The notes under the pieces are model-generated. The model was given only the letters and a program-made list of their open reading frames with translations, searched no databases and was not told where the DNA came from. From the NCBI RefSeq assembly GCF_958450345.1, contig NC_088784.1, forward strand, positions 48,166,870 to 48,230,869: a DNA stretch of 64,000 bases, in the 5' to 3' direction. The translations under genes were made by a program, and so were the position numbers. This DNA is from Calliphora vicina (lineage: Eukaryota; Arthropoda; Insecta; Diptera; Calliphoridae). Shown piece by piece: positions 62,501 to 64,000 of this stretch; position 1 is the first letter of the stretch, and each line of letters begins with the position of its first letter.

Positions 62501-64000
62501 ATCTCATGCAATCCAAATTTAAAAATAATTAGCTTCCTAGGTCTTTAGGGGCCTTTAGAATTGCGATTTATATGAAGTCGTTAAAAACTGGGGTAATTTT
62601 GGGACATTTTTCGAAAAATATGCGATATACCCGCATATATATCGGGTACTATTTATGCTAGCTACTTAAGTTATACCTTGTTAGAAAGCAACAATCTCAT
62701 GCAATCCAAATTTAAAAATAATTAGCTTCCTAGGTCTTTAGAATTGCGATTTATATGAAGTCGTTAAAAACTTGGGTAATTTTGGGACATTTTTCGAAAA
62801 ATGTCCGATATACCCGCATATATATCAGGTACTATTTATGCTAGCTACTTAAGTTATACCTTGTTAGAAAGCTACAATCTCATGCAATCCAAATATAAAA
62901 AAAATTAGCTTCCTAGCTCTTTAGGGCCTTTTAAAATTGCGATTTATATGAAGTCGTTAAAAACTGGTGTAATTTTGGGACATTTTGCGAAAAATGTCCG
63001 ATATACCCGCATATATATCGGGTACTATTTATGCTAGCTACTTAAGTTATACCTTGTTAGAAAGCTACAATCTCATGCAATCCAAATTTAAAAATAATTA
63101 GCTTCCTAGCTCTTTAGGGGCCTTTAGAATTGCGATTTATATGAAGTCGTTAAAAGCTGGGGTAATTTTGGGAAATTTTTCGAAAAATGTCCGATATACC
63201 CGCATATATATCGGGTAGTATTTATGCTAGCTACTTAAGTTATACCTTGTCAGAAAGCTACAATCTCATGCAATCCAAATTTTTAATAGCTTCCTAGGTC
63301 TTTAGGGGCCTTTAGAATTGCGATTTATATGAAGTCGTTAAAAACTGGGGTAATTTTGGGACATTTTTCGAAAAATATGCGATATACCCGCATATATATC
63401 GGGTACTATTTATGCTAGCTACTTAAGTTATACCTTGTTAGAAAGCAACAATCTCATGCAATCCAAATTTAGCTCTAGCTCTTTATGGCCTTTTAAAATT
63501 GCGATTTATATGAAGTCGTTAAAATCTGGGGTAATTTTGGGACATTTTGCGAAAAATGTCCGATATACCCGCATATATATCAGGTACTATTTATGCTAGC
63601 TACTTAAGTTATACCTTGTTAGAAAGCTACAATCTCATGCAATCCAAATTTAAAAATAATTAGCTTCCTAGCTCTTTATGGCCTTTTAAAATTGCGATTT
63701 ATATGAAGTCGTTAAAAACTGGGGTAATTTTGGGACATTTTTCGAAAAATTTCCGATATACCTGCATATATATCGGGCACTATTTATGCTAGCTACTTAT
63801 GTTATACCTTGTTAGAAAGCTACAATCCCATGCAATCCAAATATATAGAAAAATGAGTTTCCTAGCTCTTTAGCGGCCTTTAGAATTGCGATTTATATGA
63901 AGTCGTTAAAAACTGGGGTAATTTTGGGACATTTCTCGAAAAATGTCTGATATACCCGCATATATATCGGGTACTATTTATGCTAGCTACTTAAATTATA
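59581..64000 (+). repeat. Mixed satellite units to the right window edge
   Basis: A, F, C, E, H, B and D units. Short C units begin near 59903, 61665 and 63.4 kb. Two related blocks about 756 bp apart share the private aaaaatatgcgatat change (62621 and 63378) and atatcaggtac (62826 and 63581). Small private deletions are ccaaataattagc near 60370, aataattgcttcc near 61384 and aaatttttaatagc near 63281. The array continues past the end. Confidence 0.85.

Larger units (their letters stand above)
1..64000 (+). repeat. Satellite DNA array, ~192-bp unit, spans entire window
   Basis: Every line of the window is made of one unit family. Landmarks such as gatatacccgcatatatat, gctagctacttaag, ctacaatctcatgcaatcc and gcgatttatatgaagtcg recur about every 181-194 bp from first base to last. 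The first spacings measured between unit starts (156, 348, 541, 728, 920, 1113, 1305, 1498) are 192, 193, 187, 192, 193, 192 and 193 bp. All units point the same way; I saw no reverse-complement copy. No foreign insertion interrupts the array. It begins in mid-unit (tttatgctag) and ends in mid-unit (ttaaattata), so both array edges lie outside. Unit size and organisation fit a centromeric or pericentromeric satellite of a eukaryote. I do not recognise the family. Plus strand is arbitrary here. Confidence 0.98.

Noticed and set aside
1..64000. CRISPR array
   Set aside because: Repeats are contiguous 181-194-bp units with no short repeat/unique spacer alternation and no cas genes.
1..64000. Transposable element or its terminal repeats
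   Set aside because: No coding remnant, target-site duplication or sequence outside the unit family. The palindromes are internal to each unit and recur in every period.
1..64000. Identification as a known fly satellite of the 1.688 (359-bp) type because of shared aagttata and AT richness
   Set aside because: The unit length and the rest of the sequence as I recall it do not agree. A short AT-rich match is not enough.
1..64000. Promoters, terminators, ribosome binding sites, tRNA or rRNA genes
   Set aside because: tatatat stretches and hairpins recur in every unit as part of the satellite. No gene is associated with them and no cloverleaf or rRNA segment was seen.
1..64000. Inverted blocks of units (head-to-head or tail-to-tail)
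   Set aside because: All units read in the same direction; I saw no reverse-complement landmark at any boundary.

Overview
The whole 64-kb window is one uninterrupted tandem satellite DNA array. I find no protein-coding gene, RNA gene, transposon, CRISPR array or unique sequence. The unit is about 192 bp (usual classes 181, 183, 187, 192, 193 and 194 bp). It is roughly one-third G+C by my count of one representative unit, and roughly 340 units run head to tail in one orientation. The window starts and ends inside units, so the array continues on both sides. A unit close to nucleosome-repeat length, long megabase-style homogeneity and nested higher-order repeats fit eukaryotic centromeric or pericentromeric heterochromatin. 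The species cannot be named from sequence alone. CpG is not obviously depleted, which argues mildly for an invertebrate or another genome with little germline CpG methylation.

Unit anatomy, starting at the conserved gtccgatatacc: (1) an imperfect dyad around cccgcatatatatcggg; (2) a conserved block with gctagctacttaagttatacc and agaaagctacaatctcatgc; (3) a variable A-rich segment with the indels and substitutions that define unit classes; (4) a block gcgatttatatgaag followed by agtcgttaaaaactggg, which resembles a degenerate CENP-B box; (5) a palindrome, perfect over 22 bp in many units, that ends at the next unit's start.

Layout: 1-1112 is a 572-bp trimer repeat. About 1.1-5 kb is a diverse mixture of classes with 364-bp dimers. 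About 5-9.9 kb holds a roughly 3.14-kb duplication with partial-unit junctions. About 9.6-12.7 kb is a 771-bp tetramer repeat. About 13.1-17.8 kb contains 2008-, 2553- and 3689-bp offset duplications. 18.4-19.9 kb is a 738-bp tandem duplication. About 20-24.8 kb contains a 1625-bp duplication and a 46-bp sub-repeat in three copies. About 27.7-30.6 kb is a 1366-bp tandem duplication. 32-46.3 kb is a nest of segmental copies (offsets 2072, 4504, 10536, 1496 and 7914 bp). 49-59.6 kb is a hierarchical repeat with a 5535-bp period composed of 2103 + 3432 bp. About 59.6-64 kb is a final mixed region.

Nothing here acts as a set of genes. The biology lies in the array: repeated dyads, a possible centromere-protein box, and a readable history of unequal exchange, palindrome loss and segmental amplification. 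The short peptide-like open frames (about 62-92 codons) that recur in the array are by-products of the unit sequence.
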